Below, one piece after another: positions 18,599 to 27,713 of a DNA stretch of 64,000 nt. The translations under genes were made by a program, and so were the position numbers. The notes under the pieces are model-generated. The model saw only the letters and a program-made list of their open reading frames with translations. It was not told the origin of the DNA and ran no database searches. The DNA lies in the NCBI GenBank assembly GCA_015272325.1, contig JACYLU010000016.1:124001-188000 (forward strand), read 5' to 3'. The DNA is from Synechococcales cyanobacterium C42_A2020_086 (GTDB lineage: Bacteria; Cyanobacteriota; Cyanobacteriia; Elainellales; Elainellaceae). The first letter of the stretch is position 1. Each line of letters opens with the position of its first letter.

Positions 18599-18803
18599 GA
18601 ATGCCCGTTGAATGCATTGAGCCGCGCAATAAATGTAAAATAAATAATTAAATAATTTAAGGATAAACTAATAGCGTTTAGATAGCACTGAATAGCGATC
18701 TTTGAAATAGCGCTTTCCAAGAGATGAGGAGGAGCATGCCATTTCTGCAATCCTTCTGCAATCTGAACTGCTTTCTTTCCCCAACCCTCAGCCGGAGTAA
18801 AGG

Positions 18804-20402
18804 CTATCCTCCATCGCCCATATCTAGCACTTTTCGCAGCTTTAGCTGATCTTCCCACTTGACTTGAAATCGCCCACTTTCAACATCGCGGATCCAGCTT
18901 TGGCTTTTGCCCGTGAGTTTGGCCAGCTCCCGCTGACTAATTTGCAGCCTGCGGCGGGCTTCTAGGATCTGCTGAGCCGACAGGGTTGATGCGGGTTTCT
19001 GCCGCATTCGGCGCTGGGAACTCCGCGATGCCTTGTCTGACTTCTGCGACCGTTGCTGCCAGTCCATTGGCAGCTCAAACGATAAAATTCGAGCATTCAT
19101 CAAACGATTCCATTTACCCCGGGGAGCCGCATCTGTGAGGCGATGATTGCTACTGCCATCTTGCATCCAAAATTCCAGGGCCGCTTCGGCATCATCAGGC
19201 ACCTCCGCCAACTTCACCCAGAGCGGCTGAATTTCTGTGGGATAGGTCACCGGATCAAACCGAGGCTTCAATCCGTACTGGTGCAGCACTGCCAAATCGT
19301 TTTCAAAGGTGCGCATGAGTCGCTTACGCTCTTCGGTTTTGGTCGAGGCTTGCTGCAGTTTGTCATCACCATAGGCAACGCGCATCAGAGTTGGCACTGT
19401 CAGGCGCTGCTCGCGACCCATCTTAGTTTTAAACAGTAGCCATAGCATCATCCGAATTGCCCCCTCGTGCTGTTGCCAGCTACTCATCACCGCTGCCAAT
19501 AGCGATTTGGGGAGAATGCCGTATTGATAGAATGCGGTTCGCTGCTTGCAGGCCTGCTGGTTCAAAAAATACTCAGCCCAACCGCCTGCCCGCATCCGGA
19601 ACGTTAGTCCCGTTAAATGTTTGCATCCTAGCTCGTCTTCCTGGAAGTGGTGCTCTACCTTCACCAGATGCCATAGGCGATCGGACGCTAGAGAGAACCC
19701 TTTAACCCGCCCCTGTTGTGACCAGTGGATCTCAGCGGTTACTCGGCATATCTGATTAATCCACTCCCGCATTAACGAGAGCTTAGCAAACTTGCTCAAA
19801 TCTTTGCGCTTATCTAGTCCTAAATAGAGTTCAAGCTGCCGGTCATCCAATATAAACTCCTGTTCCCAAGGGCATTCTAACGTCGTTACATAGGCAGCGC
19901 AGATCAGGTGCAGGCTAGCAGCCCGAACGTCGAAGGCAGCCAAGGCGTCTAGTCCAGCCGCTCGATCTAGCCTGACCAAGGAGGTAGCACTATCGGTGAG
20001 GTGAAAGGTGATAGCACCCAAACCATGATTCACAATCCGGTGGTACTGCAATTGCCCGGCTGCATCACTTTCCCAAGGCAAGGATTGACGCTGAGTCAGA
20101 ATATTGCAGAGTTCCCAGATCACGATAGCGGAAGCAAATGGGTTGCTCTTGCCATCCGCAAACAGATAGGGAGTCGTCAGGGGACGATGAACCACCTTAC
20201 ACCGGCCTTTTTTGGCTTGCAGGGGCACCGGCGACCCCACTGGACAAAGCGTCAAGCATTGCGGTTCTGGATGCTCGCGACAATCATCACACAGCCCTGG
20301 ATCAATCCAGTAATCTTCTCCTTCTACTTTGATGGCTCCCGTTGGGCACTGCGGTAGACAGTCATTACATCGAATGCAGCGGTTCGTGATGGCATGAGAC
20401 AT
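18804..20402 (-). CDS. cnfR: CnfR/PatB-type regulator: ferredoxin domain plus helix-turn-helix
   Basis: Transcription regulator of 532 aa with a bacterial ferredoxin-like N-terminus and a C-terminal DNA-binding domain. The first 4Fe-4S motif is CIRCNDCLPQCPTGAI (Cys 9, 12, 15, 19). The second is CDDCREHPEPQCLTLCPVG. The central part (about 70-430) has no domain I can name. The C-terminal HTH (about residues 485-528) reads RRRLQISQRELAKLTGKSQSWI. This order and length match PatB of Anabaena and CnfR of Leptolyngbya boryana, which activate nitrogenase genes under micro-oxic, nitrogen-poor conditions, with the clusters thought to sense oxygen. No nif gene is in the window. Start ATG 20402 lies just before the first cluster and has only a weak ribosome site. 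Confidence 0.85.
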   Translation of the reverse strand: MSHAITNRCIRCNDCLPQCPTGAIKVEGEDYWIDPGLCDDCREHPEPQCLTLCPVGSPVPLQAKKGRCKVVHRPLTTPYLFADGKSNPFASAIVIWELCNILTQRQSLPWESDAAGQLQYHRIVNHGLGAITFHLTDSATSLVRLDRAAGLDALAAFDVRAASLHLICAAYVTTLECPWEQEFILDDRQLELYLGLDKRKDLSKFAKLSLMREWINQICRVTAEIHWSQQGRVKGFSLASDRLWHLVKVEHHFQEDELGCKHLTGLTFRMRAGGWAEYFLNQQACKQRTAFYQYGILPKSLLAAVMSSWQQHEGAIRMMLWLLFKTKMGREQRLTVPTLMRVAYGDDKLQQASTKTEERKRLMRTFENDLAVLHQYGLKPRFDPVTYPTEIQPLWVKLAEVPDDAEAALEFWMQDGSSNHRLTDAAPRGKWNRLMNARILSFELPMDWQQRSQKSDKASRSSQRRMRQKPASTLSAQQILEARRRLQISQRELAKLTGKSQSWIRDVESGRFQVKWEDQLKLRKVLDMGDGG

Positions 20403-20996
20403 AGAACTCTGATAAACCCTTCAAAACTACAACGCCTTGAGGTTCAATCCTCTGTAGCGGTCACTTGAACTCTGGCTGAAACGAACGACAATCCAATTTT
20501 GGAATAGTTTATTGAAGTAATTGCATGGCTCTATTCGGCTCCGGCAACTGCTCTTGCTACCCGCGCAATCAGTGCAATTTCAGTGCGATTTCAATCGTTT
20601 ATGCGATTGGCGACTCATCGGCAATTTATCAGTTCCTAACCATAAGCTTGTAGGCAATAAATGACAAACTTTTGTTCAAATTGAGCGATTAAAGAATTTC
20701 TTAATTTTTAATTTTGGCGTTTTCTGACAAATGGGTTTGAAAGCGAGTTAGGGAAAAGAATGAACGCTCGAGCAATTTAATCTGAGTTGTTCTTAATGAC
20801 GCAATTTTTACAATTTTCACAATTGTTTACCGTAGTTTATTCAACGAGACACTCAATCCACGGGAGCACCTTGTCTGTAGTGGTCTGCGGCGAAAATGGC
20901 CGCCTCTGCAATGCTGCTGCAATTCGACTAGAATTGTTGGGTGTGCTTCGCACCGCTAGGTAAAGACACCCAGACGGTACTTCCCCTGTTGAGTTT
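20403..20996. other. 594-bp AT-rich intergenic region between cnfR and a membrane-protein gene
   Basis: I see no gene. The region carries the cnfR promoter (-) and that of the following + strand gene. It is AT-rich (20640-20830). A hairpin GGTGTG-CTT-CGCACC is visible near 20939-20955. No clear NtcA site (GTA-N8-TAC) was found by eye. Confidence 0.5.
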
Positions 20997-21437
20997 GTGA
21001 GTGTTGCAGCGTTGAATAGAATCTTTCCGAAGTCGCCTCTGCTAGCGCTTATTCTCCTGATGGTGGCCTTTGCTCTAGTTGGATGGCAACTGACGCTTCA
21101 CCACCTCGTTTTATTTGTGAGCGTGTTGTGCTCAACGATTGCTTTAGTCATTTCCCAAGAAGCAAACCCCTGGATGGGTGGTATTTTCGGTCAACTGCCT
21201 CAGATTCTACTCTTCTCTCTATCGTTGAGCTTACTGATTACCCTCATCTTCACCCTACCGATCCTACTCACTTTAGTCGTGATTCCGGTGTTAACCACTC
21301 TGCTCGCATGGCAGGAAATTCGGCTGCTGTATCCCCGGTCGGTGATCTGGAGGCTGCTGCTGATCGTAGCGCTGTTGGGCGTAGGCCTTGGTGAACTCAT
21401 TGATCTGCTGATTCTGCCGAGTGCGAAATACTATTAG
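20997..21437 (+). CDS. Small integral membrane protein, unassigned
   Basis: Hydrophobic protein of 146 aa starting at GTG 20997 with about four membrane segments (LLALILLMVAFALVGWQ; LVLFVSVLCSTIALVIS; ILLFSLSLSLLITLIFTLPILLTLV; LLLIVALLGVGLGELIDLL). I do not recognise the family. It has coding character throughout and no overlap with another gene. A 15-bp tandem duplication starts at its stop codon (21436-21465). The malto-oligosyltrehalose synthase gene follows on the same strand about 200 bp later. Confidence 0.55.
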   Translation: MSVAALNRIFPKSPLLALILLMVAFALVGWQLTLHHLVLFVSVLCSTIALVISQEANPWMGGIFGQLPQILLFSLSLSLLITLIFTLPILLTLVVIPVLTTLLAWQEIRLLYPRSVIWRLLLIVALLGVGLGELIDLLILPSAKYY

Positions 21438-21465
21438 TGGCATTTAGGGTAGTGGCATTTAGGGA
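21436..21465. repeat. 15-bp tandem duplication
   Basis: AGTGGCATTTAGGGT is followed by AGTGGCATTTAGGGA (14 of 15 identical), overlapping the last two bases of the preceding stop codon. Confidence 0.85.
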
Positions 21466-21646
21466 CGTGTAGGGGCATTAAGCGCCGTTAACTGCTCTCA
21501 AGATTTTTCTCTTCAGGATCTCCCTTTGGATAGGTGCATCATTGGCTTGCATCTCGGATTCTGAGTAGGGCTTCACTTTCTGTGCCACGGCGAGCATTTT
21601 CTAGAGCATGTCCGCTGATCCAGCTGTTCTATTTATTCTGCTTTTT

Positions 21647-24436
21647 ATGAGAATTCCTACTGCTACCTATCGCATTCAATTTACGGCCGACTTTGGATTT
21701 GAATCCGCTCAAGCTATTACGCCCTATCTAGCCAAGCTAGGAATCTCTGACCTGTATGCCTCTCCTATCTTTAAAGCGCGATCGGGCAGTACCCACGGCT
21801 ATGATGTGGTAGATCCAACCCAGCTGAATCCCGAACTAGGAACACCCGAAGCCTTTGAAGCTCTGGTGCAGGACCTCCAGCAACGCCAGATGGGTTGGCT
21901 ACAGGATATTGTGCCCAATCACATGGCTTATGATAGCCAGAATCAATGGTTGATGGATGTTCTAGAGAATGGTCCTAGCTCTAATTATGTTGAGTATTTT
22001 GACATTGCTTGGAATGCACCTTTTGAAACTAAGCAAGAACCCATTCTGGTGCCATTACTGGGCGATTTTTATGGAACATGCCTAGAGAATGCAGAAATCC
22101 AGCTGCAATATGATGAACGCGGATTAAGCGTTAATTACTACAGCTTGCAAATTCCGTTGCGGCTAGAATCCTATGCGACCTTCCTCAGCTATAACCTTGG
22201 TCAACTCGCCCGGACGCTAGGACGCAAGAATCCTATTTTTATACGGTTGTTAGGGATTCTTTACACATTGAAGAATCTATCTCCTGAGATTATTGGAAAA
22301 CAACGGCAAGACCAAAGTGAATTTGTTAAAGGATTATTCTGGGAACTCTACACCGGCTACCCTGAAATTCAAGCCTTTATCGACGACAATATTCGCATTT
22401 TTAACGGCGAGAAGGGAAATCCCGAAAGCTTTAATCTCCTCGATGGACTGCTGAGCGAGCAGTTTTTCCGCCTTTCCTTCTGGAAGGTGGGAGCAGAAGA
22501 GATGAACTATCGCCGCTTTTTTGCAGTCAACGAGTTGATCTCGGTCAAGGTCGAAGAACTCAAGGTTTTCAACGCTACCCACGAGCTGATCTTTAAGCTC
22601 GTCAACGAAGGCAAATTCACCGGACTGCGAATTGACCACATTGACGGACTCTATGATCCAACCGAGTACCTCAGCCGATTGCGGGAGAAAACTGGTGATA
22701 CCTACATCACAGTCGAAAAGATTCTGCAGCCCGGTGAAAATTTGCCGCCCGTTTGGCAAATACAAGGCACGTCTGGCTATGACTATATGACCTTCATCAA
22801 CAGCGTCTTCTGTCAAACCGATCATCAAGCGGCTTTTGACGATCTCTACGCGGACCTTGCCCGCCAGCAGCCCTTCGAGGAATTGGCAGTCGAAAAGAAG
22901 CAGTTGATTCTCGATCGCAACTTGGCTGGCGATTTGGACAATCTAGCCGTGCTGCTGAAGCAAGTTTCTAGTAAATATCGCTACAGCAACGACTTCACGA
23001 TCAATGGGTTGAAGCGAGCCTTAGCAGCCGTGCTGACGCGCTTCCCGATCTACCGGACCTATACCAACGCCGATGGCTTGCTGGAGAGTGACCGCGCCTA
23101 TATTCAAACGGTCATCCAAACCGCCAAGGAGCATTCACCCCTGCTGCAAAACGAGCTGAACTTTATTGAAAAGCTGTTGCTGCTGGAGTACGACTCGTTC
23201 CTCAATCCCACGGAGAAAGCGCAATGGCTGTATTTGGTGATGCGCATTCAGCAGTATACCGGGCCCTTAATGGCTAAAGGCGTAGAAGACACCGCCCTGT
23301 ATGTTTACAACCGCCTTGTATCGCTGAATGAGGTGGGTGGCAATCCAGAGCGCTTTGGCATTCCGCTCGAGGAGCTGCATCAATTTCATCAGACGCGGCA
23401 GCAGCAGTGGCCCTATGCCATGAGTGCTACCTCGACCCATGACACTAAACGCGGCGAAGATGTACGCGCTCGCATCAATGTGTTGTCAGAAATGCCTCAC
23501 GAGTGGCAGCAGCAGGTGCAGCACTGGAGCGAGTTGAACCGCCGCTATAAGCAAGGCACCAAGGTAGCCCCAATGCCTGATCCCAATGACGAGTACGCCT
23601 TCTATCAAACTCTCCTTGGGGCTTTTCCCTTCCAGGACAGTGAGCGAGAATCCTTTATTGCTCGCATCAAGGATTATGTGATCAAGGCGATTCGCGAAGC
23701 CAAAATTCACACAACTTGGCTGCATCCCAATAGCGCCTACGAAACAGCCTTCACTGATTTTGTCAGTGCTGTGCTCACGCCTGCCCCAGACAATGCTTTT
23801 CTCCAGGTCTTTCTGCCGTTCCAGCAGCAGATCGCCCATTACGGTATTTTCAATTCCCTATCCCAAACGCTGATCAAAATGGCTGCTCCTGGCATTCCCG
23901 ATTTCTATCAGGGCAGTGAACTCTGGGATCTAAGCTTGGTAGACCCTGATAACCGCCGCCCCGTCGATTTTGAGCAGCGGCAGATGGTTTTAGATCAGCT
24001 ACACACTCAGATCCAGCAAGACCGGCTGGCGACGATAACTGACCTGCTTGACCATAAGGAGGACGGGCGCATCAAGCTGTTCCTAATAACCCAAGCCCTA
24101 CACGCTCGAGCTGCCCATCGCGATCTTTTCCAGGACGGTGCCTATCTGCCCCTGCAGGCAGCAGGTCGCTTTGCCCCTTCCGTCATCGCTTTTGCCCGGC
24201 AGCACGGCAATCGCACGGTTCTAGTGATCGCGCCTCGCTTCCTCACTTCGGTAGTCCAGCTGGGAGAGCTGCCCTTGGGTGACTGCTGGCACGATACCCA
24301 CCTCCTGCTGCCCGCCAATTCGGCTTCGGTCTGGCGAAATGTCTTTACCGATCAACCCTTGTCCGCGGAAGGCAAGCTGCCCCTGTCTGAAGCCCTCAGC
24401 CGGTTCCCGGTTGCACTGTTGATGGGTGAGTCGTAG
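21647..24436 (+). CDS. treY: Malto-oligosyltrehalose synthase
   Basis: Cytoplasmic GH13-family enzyme that isomerises the reducing-end glucose of maltodextrins to an alpha-1,1 linkage, the first step of the TreY/TreZ route to trehalose. The protein is 929 aa from ATG 21647 (MRIPTATYRIQF), the usual N-terminus of the family; a frame from 21608 adds 13 residues. Hallmarks: GISDLYASPIFKARSGSTHGYDVVDP, LQDIVPNHMAY, the catalytic region GLRIDHIDGLYDP, the large insertion between sheets typical of TreY, AKGVEDTALYVYNRL, STHDTKRGEDVRAR and GIPDFYQGSELWD. The partner TreZ is not in this window. Trehalose usually serves in desiccation or salt tolerance. Confidence 0.95.
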   Translation: MRIPTATYRIQFTADFGFESAQAITPYLAKLGISDLYASPIFKARSGSTHGYDVVDPTQLNPELGTPEAFEALVQDLQQRQMGWLQDIVPNHMAYDSQNQWLMDVLENGPSSNYVEYFDIAWNAPFETKQEPILVPLLGDFYGTCLENAEIQLQYDERGLSVNYYSLQIPLRLESYATFLSYNLGQLARTLGRKNPIFIRLLGILYTLKNLSPEIIGKQRQDQSEFVKGLFWELYTGYPEIQAFIDDNIRIFNGEKGNPESFNLLDGLLSEQFFRLSFWKVGAEEMNYRRFFAVNELISVKVEELKVFNATHELIFKLVNEGKFTGLRIDHIDGLYDPTEYLSRLREKTGDTYITVEKILQPGENLPPVWQIQGTSGYDYMTFINSVFCQTDHQAAFDDLYADLARQQPFEELAVEKKQLILDRNLAGDLDNLAVLLKQVSSKYRYSNDFTINGLKRALAAVLTRFPIYRTYTNADGLLESDRAYIQTVIQTAKEHSPLLQNELNFIEKLLLLEYDSFLNPTEKAQWLYLVMRIQQYTGPLMAKGVEDTALYVYNRLVSLNEVGGNPERFGIPLEELHQFHQTRQQQWPYAMSATSTHDTKRGEDVRARINVLSEMPHEWQQQVQHWSELNRRYKQGTKVAPMPDPNDEYAFYQTLLGAFPFQDSERESFIARIKDYVIKAIREAKIHTTWLHPNSAYETAFTDFVSAVLTPAPDNAFLQVFLPFQQQIAHYGIFNSLSQTLIKMAAPGIPDFYQGSELWDLSLVDPDNRRPVDFEQRQMVLDQLHTQIQQDRLATITDLLDHKEDGRIKLFLITQALHARAAHRDLFQDGAYLPLQAAGRFAPSVIAFARQHGNRTVLVIAPRFLTSVVQLGELPLGDCWHDTHLLLPANSASVWRNVFTDQPLSAEGKLPLSEALSRFPVALLMGES

Positions 24437-24549
24437 ACAACTTGGGGCATTGGCACTCCTTATAACTTTCGTCACTTTCCTATCACATTTGCTGGCGAAG
24501 GTAAGGATAAAACTTGAGTCCATGAGTACAGAAGAATTAGGAGAGCAGT

Positions 24550-25353
24550 ATGGATTGGCAAGCGGTTATGCACTGGCTGTATGTTGCGGGTATGGCCGTG
24601 GGGGCCCTACACTTTTGGGCGTTGAGCCGCGATCCAAAAGGGGTGCCGCAGTACGAATATCTGGTGGCCATTTTCATTCCCATCTGGTCGGGGTTAGCCT
24701 ACATGGCAATGGCGATCGATCAAGGCAAGGTGGAAGCAGCGGGGCAGGTGGCTCATTATGCCCGCTATGTAGACTGGATTGTCACGACACCGCTACTGCT
24801 GCTGGCGCTGTCCTGGACGGCGATGCAGTTTATCAAAAAAGATTGGACACTGATCGGATTTTTGATGAGTACCCAGGTCGTTGTGATCACCACCGGGCTG
24901 ATTGCCGATCTGTCGGAACGGGACTGGGTGCGCTATCTCTGGTATATCTGCGGTGTGGCGGCGTTTCTCGTGGTGCTGTGGGGAATTTGGGTACCTCTGC
25001 GGGCTAAAGCCAAAAGTCAGGGGCGGGAGTTGTCAGACCTGCATGACAAGCTGACGGTTTATTTCACCGTGCTGTGGATTGGCTATCCAATTGCTTGGCT
25101 GATTGGTCCCTCTGGCTTGGGCTGGGTGAATCAAGATATAGATACGTTGTTATTCTGCGTTCTGCCCTTCTTTTCTAAAGTGGGCTTTAGTTTTCTCGAT
25201 TTGCACGGTTTGCGCAGCCTGCAAGATCGTCGCTCCGAATCTAGGCTCGATCGAGCAGCCGATCAGGTGCTCCACTTCCTAGGACAAATTACGGCACTCT
25301 GGACTCCCCAATTCCCTCCCCGGCCGCAGCGCAAGCGACGCCTGCCCAGTTAG
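24550..25353 (+). CDS. Anabaena-type sensory rhodopsin (microbial rhodopsin)
   Basis: Seven-helix retinal protein of 267 aa, very close to Anabaena sensory rhodopsin along its whole length and colinear in residue numbering. The retinal-binding Lys is K210 in LPFFSKVGFSFLD. The primary counter-ion is D75 in ARYVDWIVTTPLLLL. The position of the bacteriorhodopsin proton donor (D96) is Ala 86, which is Ser in the Anabaena protein. The bacteriorhodopsin D212 position is Pro 206, a trait of the Anabaena protein, and D217 is retained. These features point to a sensor rather than a proton pump. The cytoplasmic tail is basic (RPQRKRRLPS). ATG 24550 follows AGGAGA. The soluble transducer gene that sits next to the Anabaena rhodopsin is absent; the next gene is a rhomboid protease 127 bp away. 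Confidence 0.95.
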   Translation: MDWQAVMHWLYVAGMAVGALHFWALSRDPKGVPQYEYLVAIFIPIWSGLAYMAMAIDQGKVEAAGQVAHYARYVDWIVTTPLLLLALSWTAMQFIKKDWTLIGFLMSTQVVVITTGLIADLSERDWVRYLWYICGVAAFLVVLWGIWVPLRAKAKSQGRELSDLHDKLTVYFTVLWIGYPIAWLIGPSGLGWVNQDIDTLLFCVLPFFSKVGFSFLDLHGLRSLQDRRSESRLDRAADQVLHFLGQITALWTPQFPPRPQRKRRLPS

Positions 25354-25480
25354 GATAAGCGTAGGGTCGCCCCCCATCCTTTCTGAAACTAGTGTGTTCT
25401 GAGACTAGTACGGTGAGGAAGGGAAAATCTGCACCCTGTGATCAGCCGTCCTAACGCAAGCCAAGCAGGAAAAAACAGCC

Positions 25481-26176
25481 GTGGTTCCTTTAACTGACAA
25501 CAATCCCACTCGGATCACGCCCTATGTCAACTACATGCTCATTGGTCTGAATATTTTCATCTTCCTGTATCAGATCAGTCTGCCAGCCCCGGAACTGCTA
25601 GCGTTTATTCAAACCTATGCGGTTGTTCCTAGCGAACTCACCGCCAGCTTGGCGAGCGGCGACCCAGCGCAGATCGGACCGCAGGTAATGACGTTGTTTA
25701 CCTCCCAATTCTTGCATGGTGGATTTATGCACCTAGCGGGCAACATGCTGTTTCTTTGGGTATTTGGTAACAACATTGAAGATAAACTAGGGCATTTCCG
25801 GTTTCTCATCTTTTATTTGCTGTGTGGCGCACTGGCGGCGTTAGCGCAGTGGTTTTTCTCAATGGAGTCGAGTGTGCCGTCTTTGGGGGCGAGTGGGGCA
25901 ATTGCTGGAGTGCTAGGAGCGTATCTGTTGCGGTTTCCCCGAGCCAAAGTTTTGACGCTGGTGCCGCTTGGCTTTTTCATCACCACTTTTAGAATCCCGG
26001 CTGTGTTTTTCCTGGGATTTTGGTTTATACAGCAGGCGCTGTTTGGGGTTGCCAGTCTGCAAGTGCGGGGAGCGGCAGATACCGGCGGCATCGCCTATTG
26101 GGCCCATGCAGGCGGCTTTGTCTTTGGTATTATTTTGGCTCCTCTGTTTGGGTTATTTCGGTCTCAGGAGACGTGA
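25481..26176 (+). CDS. Rhomboid-family intramembrane serine protease
   Basis: Intramembrane protease of 231 aa with about six membrane segments. It has the catalytic serine motif GASGAIAGVLGAY (GxSG) and the partner histidine in the last helices (YWAHAGGFVFG). The loop-1 region FLHGGFMHLAGNMLFLWVFGNNIED contains the conserved HxxxN helix-2 pattern of the rhomboid family. Substrates are unknown. The start is GTG 25481 behind a CAGGAAAA ribosome site. It lies on the same strand as the rhodopsin but is separated by 127 bp, so a shared transcript is possible but not shown. Confidence 0.92.
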   Translation: MVPLTDNNPTRITPYVNYMLIGLNIFIFLYQISLPAPELLAFIQTYAVVPSELTASLASGDPAQIGPQVMTLFTSQFLHGGFMHLAGNMLFLWVFGNNIEDKLGHFRFLIFYLLCGALAALAQWFFSMESSVPSLGASGAIAGVLGAYLLRFPRAKVLTLVPLGFFITTFRIPAVFFLGFWFIQQALFGVASLQVRGAADTGGIAYWAHAGGFVFGIILAPLFGLFRSQET

Positions 26177-26344
26177 AGGCGCTAACAGACAGCTAAGCTG
26201 ATGCTGCGGGGCACCTGTGGCTGATTCCGTTTTTCACAATCCGCCTTTGGGTTGATATGCGAGGGTTCACCTTCTCGATCAGAATGAGGATGGCTTTCGC
26301 AATTGATGAATCTTTAGCGTCTTGTCTGGATTAGGAGAGATGTC

Positions 26345-27682
26345 ATGCAACGGTTGTTGATGCACAACCCGATTGCCATTGCCGCCCTCTGGATTGTGGG
26401 TTATCTTGTGCTGACTTTATTCCCCTTGCTGGTGCTGCTTGTGTATCCGGCTCCGGTTGGGCGCGGCTTCTGGATTGAGTTTTCGGTGGCGCTGGGCTTT
26501 ATCGGGCTGGCCATGATGGCGCTGCAATTTGTGTTGACGGCTCGGGTGAATCGGATTGAAGCGTCCTACGGGATCGACATTCTGCTACAGTTTCATCGCT
26601 ACACCTCAATCGTGGCCTTTGTCATGGTGCTGGTGCATCCGATTATTCTTTTTATTGTTCAGCCCGAGACGCTGCAGCTCCTCAACTTTCCGCAAGCACC
26701 CTGGCGTGCTCGCATGGCTGTTTTAGGAACGCTCGCGTTTCTGGCTATGGTGGTAACCACGATCTGGCGTAAACCCTTGAAGATCCCCTATGAACCCTGG
26801 CGCGCCTCTCACACGGTGCTAGCAGTCTTGGCAGTGGGGTTGGGGTTTGGTCACGCCGTTGGGGTAGGCAACTATTTGGGACTGTTTTGGAAAGTAGTCC
26901 TATGGTCTGCCATTATGCTGGTTTCGCTTTGGCTGATTCTCTATGTGCGGCTTGTCAAGCCTTGGCTGGCGATGAAAAAGCCCTACGTTGTCGAGGCAAT
27001 TACCCCGGAGCGAGGAGATGTCTGGACCTTGGCTTTGCGTCCGTTAGGGCATGAAGGTTTCACCTTTGAACCCGGTCAGTTTGCTTGGTTAACGCTGAAT
27101 ATTACCCCCTTTAGTATGCGGGAACATCCCTTTTCCATGTCATCGAGTGGGGAGCGATCGGATCGGATCGAATTCGGCATCAAAGCCCTAGGGGACTTCA
27201 CCAAGCGAATTCAGGACTATCCGCCTGGCACGAAAGCCTACCTCGATGGACCCTACGGTGTATTCACCATTGACCGCTACTGGGATAGTGCTGGCTTTGT
27301 GTTGATCGCTGGAGGTGTGGGCATTACTCCTATTTACAGCATGTTGCGAACCGCAGCCGAACGCAAAGATGATCGTCCTTTTCTGCTGATTTATTCGGCC
27401 AACTCTTGGGAGGATATCACCTACCGAGAAGAGCTAGAAGCCCTGAAAGAGTCTCTCGATCTCACTATTGTGTATGTGCTGCGGAAAGCTGACGATGATT
27501 GGCAAGGAGAGACCGGCTATGTCGATCGAGACTTGCTAGAGAAATATATTCCGATTCATCGGGGCAGTCGCCATTACTTTGTTTGTGCAGCTCCGGTCAT
27601 GATGGATACGGTAGAACGGGCTTTGTTCGACTTGGATGTTCCGGTGACCAATGTTCACATGGAGCACTTTAACCTTGCATAA
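26345..27682 (+). CDS. NOX/ferric-reductase-like transmembrane flavocytochrome
   Basis: Membrane protein of 445 aa. The N-terminal half has about six membrane helices of the ferric reductase-like fold with haem-ligand histidines (FHRYTSIVAFVMVLVHP and ASHTVLAVLAVGLGFGHAVG, two His pairs). A ferredoxin-reductase-type FAD domain follows (FEPGQFAWLTL, REHPFSMSSS) and then an NAD(P) domain (IAGGVGITPIYSMLR, YFVCAAPVMMDTVE). It should pass electrons from cytoplasmic NAD(P)H across the membrane to ferric iron or oxygen; the acceptor cannot be read from sequence. ATG 26345 follows TAGGAGAG. The C-terminus is intact (EHFNLA). Confidence 0.9.
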   Translation: MQRLLMHNPIAIAALWIVGYLVLTLFPLLVLLVYPAPVGRGFWIEFSVALGFIGLAMMALQFVLTARVNRIEASYGIDILLQFHRYTSIVAFVMVLVHPIILFIVQPETLQLLNFPQAPWRARMAVLGTLAFLAMVVTTIWRKPLKIPYEPWRASHTVLAVLAVGLGFGHAVGVGNYLGLFWKVVLWSAIMLVSLWLILYVRLVKPWLAMKKPYVVEAITPERGDVWTLALRPLGHEGFTFEPGQFAWLTLNITPFSMREHPFSMSSSGERSDRIEFGIKALGDFTKRIQDYPPGTKAYLDGPYGVFTIDRYWDSAGFVLIAGGVGITPIYSMLRTAAERKDDRPFLLIYSANSWEDITYREELEALKESLDLTIVYVLRKADDDWQGETGYVDRDLLEKYIPIHRGSRHYFVCAAPVMMDTVERALFDLDVPVTNVHMEHFNLA

Positions 27683-27685
27683 CCC

Positions 27686-27713
27686 TTATTTCCCATGCGT
27701 TATTTCCTATGCG
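27686..27713. repeat. 14-bp tandem duplication
   Basis: TTATTTCCCATGCG is followed by TTATTTCCTATGCG (13 of 14 identical) and a further TTAT. The second copy contributes the ATG of the small downstream frame at 27709. Confidence 0.8.

Noticed and set aside
18577-18858. - strand frame of 93 codons overlapping the Nudix and cnfR ends
   Set aside because: Overlaps both convergent genes, is AT-rich and lacks any motif.
20403-20996. NtcA-binding site upstream of cnfR
   Set aside because: I looked for GTA-N8-TAC and found only partial matches, such as a GTA-N8-AAC near 20832.
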